Below, piece by piece: positions 35,434 through 48,131 of a stretch of 64,000 nucleotides of DNA. The notes beneath the pieces are model-generated. The model made no database searches, had not been told where the DNA came from, and saw nothing but the letters and a program-made list of their open reading frames with translations. The translations under genes and the position numbers were made by a program. Numbering within the stretch: the stretch's first letter is position 1; each line of letters starts with the position of its first letter. Source of the DNA: Casuarina equisetifolia (Eukaryota > Streptophyta > Magnoliopsida > Fagales > Casuarinaceae); assembly GCA_028551475.1 (NCBI GenBank), contig CM052356.1, positions 24,889,884 to 24,953,883 on the forward strand. The letters run 5' to 3'.

Positions 35434-38400
35434 CTCCCCTCAAGCCGGAGATTTGAAGAAGCCAAATACTCTGAGCTTGGAGAGAAGATGCCAATGTTGT
35501 CTGTTGCAAAAGGCTTTAGTAAACAAGTCTACAGGCTGTTCCTTGGTAGATATGTGACCGGTCGAAATTTTTCCTTGTTGCAATTTTTCTCTCACATAAT
35601 AACAATCAACTTCTATGTGTTTAGTTCTCTCATGAAATATCATATTTGCTGCAATTTTCTCTGCTGCTTCATTGTCACAAAAAAGTAGAGCTGATTGTCG
35701 AAGATAAAAACCAAAATCATGGAGTAGCCTTATTATCCATCCTATCTCATGGGTGGTGACTTGCATGGCTTGATATTCAACTTCTGCAGAAGACAAAAAA
35801 ACTATTGGTTGTTTTTTGGATCGCCAGGATACTAGAGAATTTTCAAGCATTATACAAAAACCCATGGTTGATCGACGTGTCATAGCTCCAATTTTGACAT
35901 TAAGGGAAAAATGAGTCCAAGGCCTGGGCAACTTTTGAGATATCGAATGACTTTCATAGCTACCTTCATGTGTGACTATTTCGATTCATGCATAAATTGA
36001 CTGAGCAGCTGGACTGGAAAGGTGATGTTTGGTCTAGTGAGAGTTAGATAAATTAATCTCCCAACTAGACATTGATAAGTAAAAGGATCTTTGAGTGGTG
36101 GATCATGAAGTTCTTCTTTGGAGCTTGCATCATATTCAATACTAGTAAATTTTTTGTTCTGCTCCATAGGAATTACTAACGGTTTAGATCCAGCTAATCC
36201 AGCTTCAGAGATGAGCTTCAAGGTATATTTTCGCTGACTTAAGGAAATGCCATATGGGGATCGAGCTATCTCAATACCAAGGAAGAATTTTGATTGTCCA
36301 AGATCCTTTATGGAGAATGTGGAGTGTAAGTAGTGCTTCAAATCAAATATAGATGTCTTGTTGTTTCCTATGATCAAAATGTCATCAACATAAATGAGTA
36401 AGGCTACAAAGGAACTTCCTTGAGTTTTGTTGAAGAGTGAGTAATCATGCTAGGATTGCCGGAAGCCATATGCAATTAAGGCTGAAGTAAATTTGGCATT
36501 CCACTGGCGGGATGCTTGTTTGAGATCATACAAGGATTTTTGTAATCGACATACAAGTCCCTTTCCCTGATTGCAAAATCCGGAAGGGAGCACCATATAA
36601 ACTTCCTTAGAGAGATCACCATGAAGAAAAATATTCTGGACATCCATTTGGATCAAGGACCAATGATGCACTAAAGCAATAATGATGAGAAGTTGAATAG
36701 TAACATGCTTGGCAGTGGGTGAAAAGTATCCTAATAGTCAAAACCTTCACATTGACTATAGCCTTTAGAGACAAGACAAGCTTTATAGCGCTTAATAGAA
36801 CTATCCGCATGGTATTTGATCTTGTAGACTCACTTGCTACCAACAGAACGACGACCAAGGGGTAAGGGGACCACATCCCAAGTGTGATTAGCCTCAAGGG
36901 TAGCAAGCTCATTATCCATGGAGATGACCCAATCGGGGTCCTTAACAGCTTCATGATAATAAGTGGGTTCGGGGATGGCAGAGATGGAAGCAACAAAATG
37001 ACGATGCTAGGGATGACATTGGTCCAAAGAAATGTAGTTAGAAATGGGATAAATGCAGGAGGAGGAGGGTAGGGTAGGACAAATGTAATCACTACTCTAA
37101 ATAAGTGGTTTAATGGGATGACTAGAACGACAAACAATGGGAGACGAAAGTGAGGGTTCTAGTGTAGAATGCGATGGTAGAGGTGTAAGGATGGAAGTGG
37201 AAGGACAATCCGAAATAGGAGTGGGTGAAGGAGGGTTAGGAACAGAAGGGACTGAAACCGAAGGGTTGGGGTCAGAAGATGGGGTATCTGGAGAAATGGG
37301 TTCATCAACAGATAGGGCAGATGGAGAGTAGGATTCCACATGAGGTATGATGGGCACTGAAGGAATGGCCGAGCCTTAGAGGGATGAAGGAGAAACCTGC
37401 AAAGCAAAAGGAAAAACATCTTCGCAGAAAATGACATCACGACTGACAAAAATCTTTTTAATAGTAAGGTCAAAAAGTTTGTAACCTTTCTAATAAGAGG
37501 GATACATGATAAAAACACAAGATGTGACATGGGGACTAAATTTGTCATGAATACCTAAAGTGGTAGCGTAACATTGACAACCGAAAATATGGAGATGATC
37601 AAGAAGAGGATGTTAACCAAAGAGACGCTCATAAGGTGTGATGCCCCAAAGAGAAGAAGAGGGAAGGCAATTGATGAGATAAGTGGCTATAAGGATGCAT
37701 TTGCCCTAAAACTGAGGGGGAAGATGGGCTTGAAATAATAAGGCACGAGCAATATCAAGAAAGTGACGATGCTTGTGTTCGACCACCCCATTTTGTTGCG
37801 GGGTATGAACGCAAGAGCTTTCATGGATTATATGCGAGAACAAAGATAAGAAGAGCATTCGAAGGAAAAAAATTTAGTGCCATTGTCAAAGCGTATGCGT
37901 TTGACAGTAGCATTGAATTGGATATGAACCATGGAAAGGAAAGATTGAATTTTGGAAAAAACTTGGCTTTCGAAATGAAGAAGAAAAGTCCAAATCGCAC
38001 GGGAAAAATCATCAATAATGGTTAAAAAATAATGTGCGCCATCATGGGTAGGATGGCGATGAGGACCTTAAAGGTCCATATGAACAAGATCGAAAATAAA
38101 AGTTGTGGCAGAAGTATGAGAGGGAAAAGGAGCATGGGTTTGTTTGGCCAAGGGACAAACATCACAAAAGAAAAATTTTGGGTAAGAAATAGTTTTCTCA
38201 TTAGAAAAATAAGATTTTAAGGAAGAGTGACCAAGATGTTGATGCCAAAAAAAATATTCATTATTAAAAATAGAATTACAAGCAGGGGTTGCTTGGGAAT
38301 ACAACGAGAATTCAAATTAAAAGACAAACATTCAGAAAAAACGGAATGAAAATGTTTAGGAATAACATAACAAAGAAAATAAAGTCCCCCTTCAGCCTTG

Positions 38401-40337
38401 CCGAGCCCTATCAACACCCCAGTCATAAGTCCTGGAAAACACAAAAATGATAAAAAAAAATAGAGTCACACAATTGTTGTCACGGGTTAGTTTTTAAACA
38501 GATAAAAGGTTATGACAAAAACTAGGGGCATATAAAACATGACGTAAAAGTAATTTAGGGCTAGGGCAAAAATGTCCAATATGAGTGACGGGGCTACGGG
38601 TTTGATCGGGTAAACGGATAAAATGAAAGATGCACATAGATAAAATGAATCAAAATAGCGTAAATCACAGGTAATTAGGTCACTAGTCTTTGAATCAATA
38701 ATCTAATTGGAATTAAGTGAGCCCCACTTGATTGAGCATTGAAATAAGTTTGGTATGCTGATTGGGTGTAAAATGAGTCTAGAAGGTCCATTAAAAACAT
38801 TACCAGGGGCTGGAGAAGTATGGCCTAATAATCTCGGGCTAGGCGTAGGTGGCAGAAGAAAGGCCGAAGGAGGCCCTATCATAAGAGCCCATGGTAAATG
38901 ATGGATCTGAAAAAACAAAAATGTTAGAGGCTAAATTATGTGCTTTAGGCCTAGGCCCATTGGGCCTATGACGAAAGGACCTGCCACGGTGTTTGGGCTG
39001 TCAATTAGGCGGGTACCCAACTAACAAGAAGCAGGCCTCGCAGACGTGGCCCACTTTCTTGTAGTGGGTATAGACCCGTGAATCAATTGCGGGCCTAAAG
39101 GGTGAATTACTGGTGGGCCGACCATGTCTGCTCGCAGGAGGCAAGCTAGACTTGCAGGAGGCCCGATGGTTTGATGCGTGGGGGGAGCGTGACTCGCTCC
39201 AGCCATGCACCTGGTTAGACTAAGTAGAGTCCTCGTCGTCAGAAGGTTCTCGAAAGGCATGAAAACTGACGGTGTCACTGGCGAAAGCTTCGTTCCGCTG
39301 GTGAATCTCTTGCTTTGAAAGTGCATAGGTGCATTCCAAGGTGGGTAATGAGTCCCAAGAGAGGATCTGCATGCGCAGATTCTGAAATTCCTCAGGGAGA
39401 CCCATGAGGAATTTCATGGAACGTCCCCAGTCTTACGATCGTGGAGACGATCGTTGATCTTGCAAGAACAAAGCCCGCAATTGCAATGAATTGGGGGCTC
39501 TTGATTCTCAAGATCGCTCCAGAGGTCTTTTAACCAAATAAAAAAAATTCTTTAATTCGATGGTGGTGCAGTTGCTTGAAAGGCGTAAATCAGAGATTGC
39601 TTGACGGAGCCCATAACGTTGAGTGCCAGAAACCTTGGCAAAAGAATCGACGAGAAAATCCCAAATCTCAGAGACGAATTTGGAACGGGAGACAAGCTTT
39701 TCCAGGGAGCTTTCAATAGAGTTGACGATCCAGGACTTCACAACGGCGTGTGCCTGATCCCAGCAAGCAATGGCGTTGGGATCTCTAGTTGAGCGGGGAA
39801 GATCACCTGTGACAAAACCCAATTTGTTTCGAGCGAGGCAAACTGTGTAGATTTATTTAGCCTAGACGGCATAATTTGACTCACCAATGAGACAATGAGG
39901 GACAATTGATTTGGCTTGCAGATTGGCCGCCGAGAGATAATAGGGGTCGTGGAGAGGTGTGACAGTGGGGATAGCAAATGAGTCGGGGATTGAAGGAGGT
40001 GGGGTGTCGGTGGATTAAGCTTGATTGACGGTCGAATTGGGAGGATTTACGGTGGTTGATGCCATGGAGACGATAGAGAGCGATGGTCAGAATAGGAGAT
40101 GCGGCGGCTAGGGTTGAGTGGCAACGGGGTAATTCGAAAGAGGGGCGGGGGTAATTTTGGAAGGAAAAAAAGATGGCAACTAGGTTTAGGGGCAAGGTAA
40201 AAGAGGAAATAGAAAATAAAGGCAAGGTATTATTGAAAAAAAAAAATAACGTGCAGTAGAGAGGTCTAATGAACTCAAGAAAAAAAAATGAAAAAGAGAG
40301 CGGAAGCGTATTTAGACTAGACTGGCCTGTGATACCA

Positions 40338-40525
40338 TGTAACAAAATGAACCGAGTGAGGGAATCTCTCTTTGTATTGATACTGCGTTACTTTACAATA
40401 TACAATAAGAGGTCTTTATATAGACCTAGGATGAAACTATATAAGGAAAGAAACAATCAAGGAAATATTTACATAATGACAAATATCCTAATTTCACATT
40501 AGGAGAATATTGATATTCCATAACA
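40338..40525 (-). repeat. 5' LTR of Copia A
   Basis: 188 bp, about 97% identical to 35246-35433. The primer-binding site lies immediately internal to it. Confidence 0.95.
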
Positions 40526-41870
40526 GTTGAGCTACTCGGCAAATGGCCACCTGTTTGTTGAACTACTTGAGCTACTTGGTACCTCTCGGCAATATCCGGG
40601 GAAGATTTTGTCAACTCCAGGGTCGTGGATCTTGCTTCCCAGTAAAGTTGGCTCTTGTACATACTATACAAACATTCTGAATCATGGTTAACTCCTTAAA
40701 GAATGACTAAACTACAATCCCTAAGAAATTGTCCATTTTAAGCAACGGTAAGTGTTCTATTAGTAACAACAAAGCATTGGAGCAAACCAAAAGAAGCCTA
40801 TATTGCCCGGCTCTAGATTTGTTAAGACTAGTACGAGTTAAAAACTGGCAAATAGCCACCCATTTGAAACCGAAGATGGGTTGAGCAACTTGAGCCTGGC
40901 GTCCTCGTGTTTGTCTCGCTGCCTCCCGGCAATATCGGGGGAAGATTTGGTCAACTCGAAGGTCGTGCATCTTACGTCTCAATAAAAGTTGGCTCTTTAC
41001 ATACTACACTAACATCTAGAAACTGCCCAGCACAGAAAATGATGACGATATGTTAATAATAACAAAAGAATAATTAGATAATAATGCGTGATAACGTAAA
41101 ACTACAAGATACACTTCACGGAGACCCAAAGGATCATTGGCACGACAACCAATGCCAACGTCACGAGTTGCATTTTTTAAGTTTTGCATTTTAAGTTTTC
41201 TTTTATCGTGGATAACATTATTAATGTTTTCCAGAGAGATCGTGTTTTGGTTGCAAACGCATCATGATAGGATGCTTAAACACGAAGATGCCTACCGAGG
41301 ACAGAGGCAACTTGATTACGAGTACTTTTTTTTTTTAATGTAAAAAATTTACTTTAATGCTTCGACAGGTAGGGAGAACGTATTTCAAAAATTTAATTAA
41401 AAAAATGAAGGTTCCAACTTGTAAACGTGTTCTTCTGTCTTGGAACTCATGAAGGCCGACCGCCGGCTTCGTTTTCTATTCTATCTCTCTTCTGATAGGA
41501 AAGTATGATGTTTCTCATGCACGAGATTCGGATACTATTTACACCCTCCCACGGATGATAAATAATTTTTTTAGCTAGCAGTTAATTAATCCTATGCAAG
41601 CTCAATAAAACATAAACCATTAATTCTCGTACTTAGATGAACTAAACAACCCTTAATCACGCCCATCTATGTTTCTAGTACTCGACTCCTCTTATAATGA
41701 CTCGAATCAAACTTTCAAGGGACGTATACTCTCCACGATGTGTTTTCGTGTTCTTCGCCATTATTTGCATCCTAACTGATCAAGTTTTCTTTCAAAAAGT
41801 GAGCTCAAGATGCCTTTTACAGTCTTTATTTCAGTTTGATGTGCAAAAAGGATGCCTCATCTATTTCAAT

Positions 41871-42002
41871 AAGTCTGGTACTGACGTTCTAGGAACTTGG
41901 TAGTATTTGTCTCATGAAGAAGATTCCTTATTTTCGAAGTCTGGTACTGACGTTCTAGGAACTTCGTAGTATTTGTCTAACGAAGAAGATTCCTCATTTT
42001 TG
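41871..42002. repeat. Two-copy tandem duplication, period 66 bp
   Basis: AAGTCTGGTACTGACGTTCT begins at 41871 and again at 41937. Both copies continue through AGTATTTGTCT and GAAGAAGATTCCT with only a few differences, so the duplication is recent. Confidence 0.9.
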
Positions 42003-42411
42003 ACACACAATAAGCGTTCAACTTAATGAATCTATGGACTAAGGCTTTGCTAAAAGAACCAAAAAAAAAAAAGAAAAAACAGTGACTGTACCTTTTTATA
42101 ACAAGAGATTACACTCTGGACCACTCTTGAACAACTTGCCCAAGGCAGTCACATGGTGTGCATAATAAATGTCATAATGCCAATGGCTGTTTTTAATTGT
42201 AAGATCCACACATCAGTCGGTACCTTGCTTCAATTTGTAATATGGGCAACAAAAGTCTTTGATGCGAGGTGCGAGGGGCGTTGAACATTGACTGATGGTT
42301 GGATCTGGTCACTACGAAACAAGTCGAGCACTATACACAAGAATAGTCATCTCCCAGTAGATAAATTCCTGCCGCACAAACCTCCACCAACCAAGCCTTA
42401 CTTTCCCTTTG

Positions 42412-42449
42412 GCAGAAAGGGCAGAAAGGGCAGAAAGGGCAGAAAGGGG
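42412..42449. repeat. (GCAGAAAGG)4 microsatellite
   Basis: Four perfect 9-bp units, about 40-75 bp upstream of the MYB2 start codon and probably within its leader. Confidence 0.9.
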
Positions 42450-42485
42450 AGAGAGAGTTGTGCTTGGTTATCTATCTGAGTGCAA

Positions 42486-43604
42486 ATGGGGAGAAGTCCT
42501 TGTTGCTCGAAAGAGGGACTGAACCAGGGTGCTTGGACTGCTCTCGAGGACCAAAAACTCTCAGATTACATCAAAACCCACGGTGAAGGAAAATGGAGAA
42601 CCATTGCCAAGGGAACTGGTAAGTGAAAGTTTTGATGGAGGAGAAGAGAGGGAATAGGTGAATTTCCTTTATGAAACATGTTGAATTTCTTTTTGGTTTA
42701 TCTAGTACGTGAAAGCCATTGTTACTCTTTTGAGCAGGTTTAAGAAGAAGTGGAAAGAGTTGCAGACTCAGGTGGTTGAATTACCTGAGACCTGATATTA
42801 AAAGGGGCAATATAACGCTTGAGGAAGAGGATCTCATCATCAGGCTCCACAAGCTTCTGGGAAACAGGTCTTTTGTTACCCTGGCCTTAATATATCCTCT
42901 CTCCCTGTCCCTTCCACTCGTCTTGAATTTGAATACATAAGACCTTTACTTGAAATGCTATAATCAAAACTTATTGCTACTTTGATAATTTGTGAACTCA
43001 GAAAAGTGGAATGTTCCCTGTTTTTGGAGTTTGTAGATGGTCGCTAATAGCTGGGAGACTTCCAGGGCGAACAGACAATGAAATCAAGAACTACTGGAAC
43101 ACAGTTTTGGGGAAAAAGGTGAAAGGAGAACAGTCAAAGCATTCTAACAGTAACATCGTAAAGAAAACCGAGACCCATCTTTCTGCTGAAACCCCGGCTG
43201 GTTCCACGGTTGTGGAATCCAGGGTAATCAAACCAGAGGCGTCCAAGTGCAATAAGGTCTTAGGTGCCCCACAGCCGCTCGAAGCGGAAACTCCAAGCAC
43301 TATTGTGGCACCAGCAACCTGTACAGACAAAAACTTATTAAATGATGTATTGCTCTCTTCCAAGGAAGATGATTCCGGAAACTTTGCAATGGACTTCGAT
43401 TTGGGGGAGCTTTTGATGTCTGACATGTCGGAGTCTGACTTTTGGAGGCTATATGAGTTTGATTATGGCATTCCGGAAAGGGGTAAGAGCAGGGGCGAAC
43501 GCGACCTGTGGCTTTCCGAGGAAATACTGGATGAATGGATTAGAGATGGTTGTTTCCACTACAATACATCATTAGCTTCTGTTGCTGAGCCTCAACCACA
43601 TTAA
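42486..43604 (+). CDS. R2R3-MYB transcription factor, TT2/subgroup 5 type (MYB2 here)
   Basis: Three exons, 42486-42618, 42738-42867 and 43037-43604. The first two again have the canonical 133 and 130 bp, and intron phases are identical to MYB1. The product is 276 residues. The N-terminus [20 protein letters not shown] and the R3 bHLH-contact motif [20 protein letters not shown] (76-95) match TT2-type proteins. A looser subgroup 5 motif, [12 protein letters not shown], lies at 151-162. The acidic C-terminus has two conserved-looking Trp/Leu patches ([20 protein letters not shown] region and [10 protein letters not shown]). Its role is probably activation of flavonoid or proanthocyanidin genes with bHLH and WD40 partners. 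It is head to head with MYB1. AATAAA near 43808 may serve as poly(A) signal. The gene looks intact. Confidence 0.93.
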
Positions 43605-44928
43605 CTTCGTAATAATCTAACGTTCAGCATAACGAGTTGGACTGCATGTCAAACTCTTTATCTTCTTTTTCAACCTTCTTGTTGTTACTCTTACAGCCAT
43701 ATTTAATAAGTCAGATGGTTCCATTTCTCGTTTGCTGCGAGTAATCTGATCCCGGAATTGACATCCTCGAGTTGGTTTCTCGCAATATAAGCAACACTGA
43801 AGTCATTTAAATAAATCGTGGTTTCCTTTAACGTTATACTGTAAAGAGCTTTGATTCAGTGGAGACTAGGGGTTTCCAGTTCACAGTATATTGCATTATA
43901 TGCACGCATTATTCATTACACTGGCGGGGTGGATCGGAGTATAAGTGTACTAAAACATGAACCCTCTTTTCCCCCAAAAAAACAGATTGGAAAAGTGATT
44001 GCAAACAAAAAGAGTTACCATACCAAATTCGAGGGGATATTAAAACAAACCCCTTGTCACCGCAATTCGTAAGCCCAAGCCCATTAACCAAATCAGATTC
44101 CAAAGTCCCTCCAGCCCAAAACCAAAACACAGGTTTAAAACATCCTTTTAAATCTCTGGGCAAGACAACAGCAATGTCTCTCTCATTCCACACTCGCTCT
44201 CATCAGGAGTCTCCGGCACCTCACACCTCATGGCAGCAAACAAAGGATATGTAAGAGGCCACCGCACAATAGCGGCAGGAGTTTTTGTGAAGCTAATATC
44301 AGAGCACTTCAACGATGCTCAACAACCTCATGCAGCTGACGCTGTATATCCCGATTTTGTATACTGCAAACTTGTACACGCGAGAGCCTATAAAACTGAC
44401 CCCTGCTTGCGAACTTTGATATTAAGTTGAATATACAGAGTCTCCTTCAAACAGTCTGCATTTGTATACTTTCTTTAGTAATGTGACTCAACCTTGAAAA
44501 AGGTGTCTTCCAATCACTGAAAGCTGCCAACCAGTGGGAACAGAGGCGCACCGGGACGGTGCAACGAGGCCGCATATCTCAGGGCAGATGCAAATAGCAG
44601 GCGCATGCAAAGAAATTTAGCATGTAGTTGACCGTTCGCTTTGTGAAAACAAATTAAGAGAATGAAAAGTTCTCTGCACAGAAAAATCATGTGGAAAAGA
44701 ATAATTGCCCTCGGACGAAATATATAAGTTTACACGAGGGAAGAACGATTGCCCTCAGATGGATCTCCCACTTACAAGAGATTAAATGGATATTTCACTT
44801 ACAGTCAACAAAGGAAAAGGAAATACAACGCAGAATTGAATGAGAAGGGGCCAAGCCTATCGCCACAAGCAGAACAAAATATGCCCCGCGATCAAGTAGT
44901 AGTCGTCAAATTCTGGAAAAAAATTTGA
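43605..44928. other. Spacer between convergent MYB2 and GPI-anchored protein genes
   Basis: It should contain the 3' UTRs of both neighbours. Short frames at 43851-44430 on both strands have no recognisable content. Confidence 0.5.
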
Positions 44929-47900
44929 TCATAGTCCAAAAGCATATACGACTGCAAGCAAAGCTGTGGCAGCAAACGGCCATACACGCCGGCTTTGAGA
45001 CCAATCATAAGCACCACTGCACTCATCATTAGCACCACTAAAGCAACCGGGTCTCGTCAACTTCGCCACCCCTCCCTCCAAAGCAAAGCTGCTATTTGTG
45101 TTGCCACCGCTAAACAACACACACCAGAAGTAGGGAGATCCACCATCACTGCCACTTACAGCAGCTCCAACTTCTGTGTGATTCTTATTGTAAAGTATCT
45201 CTAGGCTCTTGTTGTTTTTCATCAAGATACCTGAAAATGCTTCAGAAGCAACAACATAACGAGATTGGCAGCCAACTAAACGACCCGTAAGGGGGGCCAG
45301 AGTTGAGGCCGTAACACCACAGTTGGGGGCAAAAGTTTGAGCAAACTCAGTATCAGCAGGCCTCTTCGCATTAGCCCCCCCTACTGCACCGCAATCACCT
45401 TGATAGGCTTTTATGTACTGCAGAGCGATGCAGGCTAGGCCTGGGTTGTCATAGAGTGACTTCAACTTGTTTGTAGTCCTGTTCGTATTGAGTACAGCCA
45501 CTAACTCATCGGCAGGGTTTTTGGTCACTTTTACTGCAATTTTCATTCAGTGTCATATTCTCATAAATTGAATCGGAAAACAGAGGAAAAGTACATATAT
45601 TTGCAGCAATAATTTAATTTAATGCATATACAGATAGGGAAGTCAAAATGAGTATATATGTAATTTAAACGTTTAATAAAAAACATGAGTGAATGAAAAC
45701 AAAAAACCATCTGCCGAAAGGGTGAGAGCAATAGTGGGATTGCAGAGGGTTACAGATTTCAAACATTTACTTTTAGCACCGCCATTTAAGAATCAGAAAG
45801 CAGTAACTTATTTATTTGTCATAATGATAAAAGAGAAGGATACAAAACGCAAAGCCTTTTGAGGCAGGAGGTTAATTAATGCTCTGGGACTAGCCAGAAC
45901 TTGGAGCTTTCTAAATTCTTGTGTTAAAACCCTAGATTATCATATTACATCATGAAAACAACCCATAGGATTTAAGCACGAAAATACTACAAGAAATTGG
46001 TGACCGTCAAAATGTATCCAAAGTTAACACAAAGTTTACTTCGTCGGCGACAGCTTACTAACTCGCACACGGTGAGTTGTTCTGCGCTAACCTCTGACAT
46101 TAATCTTTTTGCATATTCACGTTGTGCACCTCTCTCTCATGTGCATGCAGACAAAATAAAATGCATATGAGAGGGTAGAAGAAAGAGCACAGCGTCACTA
46201 ATGCACTGAATAAGACAATCTATGAAGCAAAGTAGAAAGAGAAACTTGTTCAAATATAAAAGCAAATCAACTCCATAACATATTCACTTTTCTAAAAGGT
46301 CTTATTTCTGGCAGGTGCACCGAGTCTAAATAGAAGTGCGAGAGGGGAATGGAGGGATTAAGGCTTTAAGATGTACAGAATTTTTTAGATTGCTAGAAAA
46401 AATGATAACACCCCAAATTTCTTTTATTAGTCATCCATTCATATGGATTTTCTCACCATATTCATTGTGAGATGGAATACAGGAAGTATAATGAATAAAT
46501 CAACTTTATGCTATAAGGATTTAGCCAATCCTCCAATAGACTGTCCAAAATCCAGCTTCATTTTCTGATGTTCGTTTCATCCTTTCCACTACCCTATAAT
46601 CATCACAACTTTGTTTGCTTCCCATCTGAGTTGTGTTCTTAAGAATCAATTATACTGGATGGTGCTGGAGATTGCTCAAAATTCCAAGTTCTATGAACCA
46701 TCAATGGGAAGTTGGAAAGTTAAAAGGTGTGTTGGTTTCTAATTAAGAATAATGGAAAGCAAGAAGCCCCTTTAGCATCTTTCCGTATGCATGGGATTGA
46801 GTGCCGTTTAGATGAGTTCATTCTACAACTTAAGTAAGGCTGACCCAGCCATAGCTGACGGTGGCAGTGGTGGTTGTGTGTGGAAGCTGAAAGATTGCCA
46901 AACTTGTGTATGGGACTGTCCACCAGCAGTGATTGTCCTTTGATTGAGAGAGGAAGAATCATCGAGCGCATTGAGAAAATAGGCCTCACATAGATGTGGC
47001 AATCCAACTTGTCAAAGAGTGATGAACTGCTTGTAAGGACTTCCATAAAGCCATGGTTTTAGAATTTGGTGGCTTTGAAGGTGATCCAGCACTCGTCCAA
47101 TATTTGTCAAAATACTGGTTCCAAGTTTTCAGTGTCACAAGTAATTTTGTAAAGTTTGAGTAGTTGTCGCTGATACTATGTTCACCAAATCCCCTATTTT
47201 ATCCCACCCTCAAATCCAAAATTGGACAAATAAGCTTGTCTTGCAAAATTGACATTTCGGCTGAGAATGTGGTGCAGTTAATATCTAGGAAAAACGCCCA
47301 GTGGCCCAAACCGATGTCTCACCAGAAGATGAGTGAATGTACTAATAAGGCATTAGAACACACTCTAAATCTGCACTATCCAAGAAGGTAATGACAACCC
47401 GCTGATGCATGTAATGAAGCTTTTAAGGTTAATGGGATCCAACTTGTTTATCGTGCTTTCAGATCCCACTTCAACTCCCAAAAACGGAGTAAATGAATAA
47501 TCGAGAAAGGAGAATGGATTAGAAGAATAATGAAATAATCCACCCAACATTTTCAGCGATTCTAGTCCCCAAAACTCAGATCTTAAACTAAGCAGAAGAA
47601 CTACGTTGAGTTTGGGGGAAAAAAATATCCTCGTTTACATCCAAATCTGTAATTTACTTTCTCTTCCTGAATCCAAAGACGGCAATGAAAAAGGTGATTC
47701 TTACCATAAATGTCCTACCAGAGACATTAACTAACTAGTGATATGATCCTAAGCAAGAGATATAGTCACCTGAACTGGGCGCTTTTCGCTGTTCCCATAA
47801 AGGCACGCCCTCAAATGAACACCTCGCAGTTTAATTGAGAAAAGGCTCGCCTCATGTTCGGAAACAATGCAGACAAACAAATTAAGACAAACGAAAAGAT

Positions 47901-48131
47901 TTTCAAAACTTGTCAACCAGATCAGGCATCTGACAAACCCCATTAACTCAGTTAATTTCCAAACTTTATACAGTCACACATTGTTCACAACCCCAACTCG
48001 ACGCAAATGCAGTAAACAACAATGGGTTTTAGAAGGCAATGTAGATTTAGAGACTTCTTACTTTGTGTAGCTGCTGCGGAGGCAGAGACGAAGAGAAGGG
48101 AAAGCAAGAGAAGCCATGGCGTCATCGTCAT
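44929..48131 (-). CDS. Secreted GPI-anchored protein of unknown function
   Basis: Two exons: 48062-48131 (signal peptide) and 44929-45533, joined in phase 1 across a 2.5 kb intron, giving 224 residues. Residues 1-21 (MTMTPWLLLLSLLFVSASAAA) form a signal peptide; an internal Met at 48125 is an alternative start. The mature part has several Cys, N-glycosylation sites (NRT, NKS, NHT, NSS) and a CAP-like stretch with NPADELVAVLNTNR and EILYNKNHTEVGAAV...YFWCVLF. The C-terminus ends in a hydrophobic tail (WPFAATALLAVVYAFGL) after a small-residue CSGAYDWS region, as in GPI-attachment signals. It resembles plant 'uncharacterized GPI-anchored proteins' (At3g18050 and At5g19250 types, recalled). The likely site is the outer plasma-membrane face. 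The exon 1 to 2 link rests on phase, splice sites and signal-peptide logic. Confidence 0.8.
45534..48061. other. Large intron of the GPI-anchored protein gene
   Basis: About 2.5 kb. A 108-codon minus-strand frame (46720-47046) and several shorter frames have no recognisable content. I see no repeat with clear ends and no obvious extra exon. Confidence 0.5.

Larger units (their letters stand above)
35246..40525 (-). mobile_element. Ty1/Copia LTR retrotransposon, copy A
   Basis: A near-full-length element of 5280 bp. Both LTRs are 188 bp with TG...CA ends (35246-35433 and 40338-40525). A tRNA-Met-type primer site (TGGTATCAC) adjoins the 5' LTR, and a purine tract adjoins the 3' LTR. The flanks ATTGA and GTTGA form a 5-bp target duplication with one difference. 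Parts on the minus strand: gag with a CCHC knuckle (about 39000-40060), protease region (about 38700), integrase (about 37600-38350), and RT and RNase H (about 35440-36950). The two LTRs differ at about 6 sites (3%), suggesting an age of around one to a few million years depending on the rate used. It is a fossil with many breaks (ten or more). Confidence 0.95.
34996..41020. repeat. Tandem duplication (about 390 bp) split by a Copia insertion
   Basis: Copy 1 is 34996-35245 plus 40526-40673, interrupted by the Copia element. Copy 2 is 40674-41020. Shared landmarks are ATTCTGAATCATGGTTAACT (34996 and 40674), ACGAGTTAAAAACTGGCAAA (35172 and 40830), CGGCAATAT near 40588 and 40927, and AGTTGGCTCTT near 40645 and 40987. 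Removing the 5.28 kb element leaves a period of about 393 bp, so the duplication is older than the insertion. Confidence 0.85.
41021..42485. promoter_or_regulatory. Upstream region of MYB2
   Basis: It holds a 66-bp tandem duplication (41871-42002), a GCAGAAAGG microsatellite (42412-42449) close to the start codon, and a 63-codon frame (42288-42479) that ends six bases before the MYB2 ATG and could be an upstream ORF if transcription starts early enough. No other gene is seen. Confidence 0.45.
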
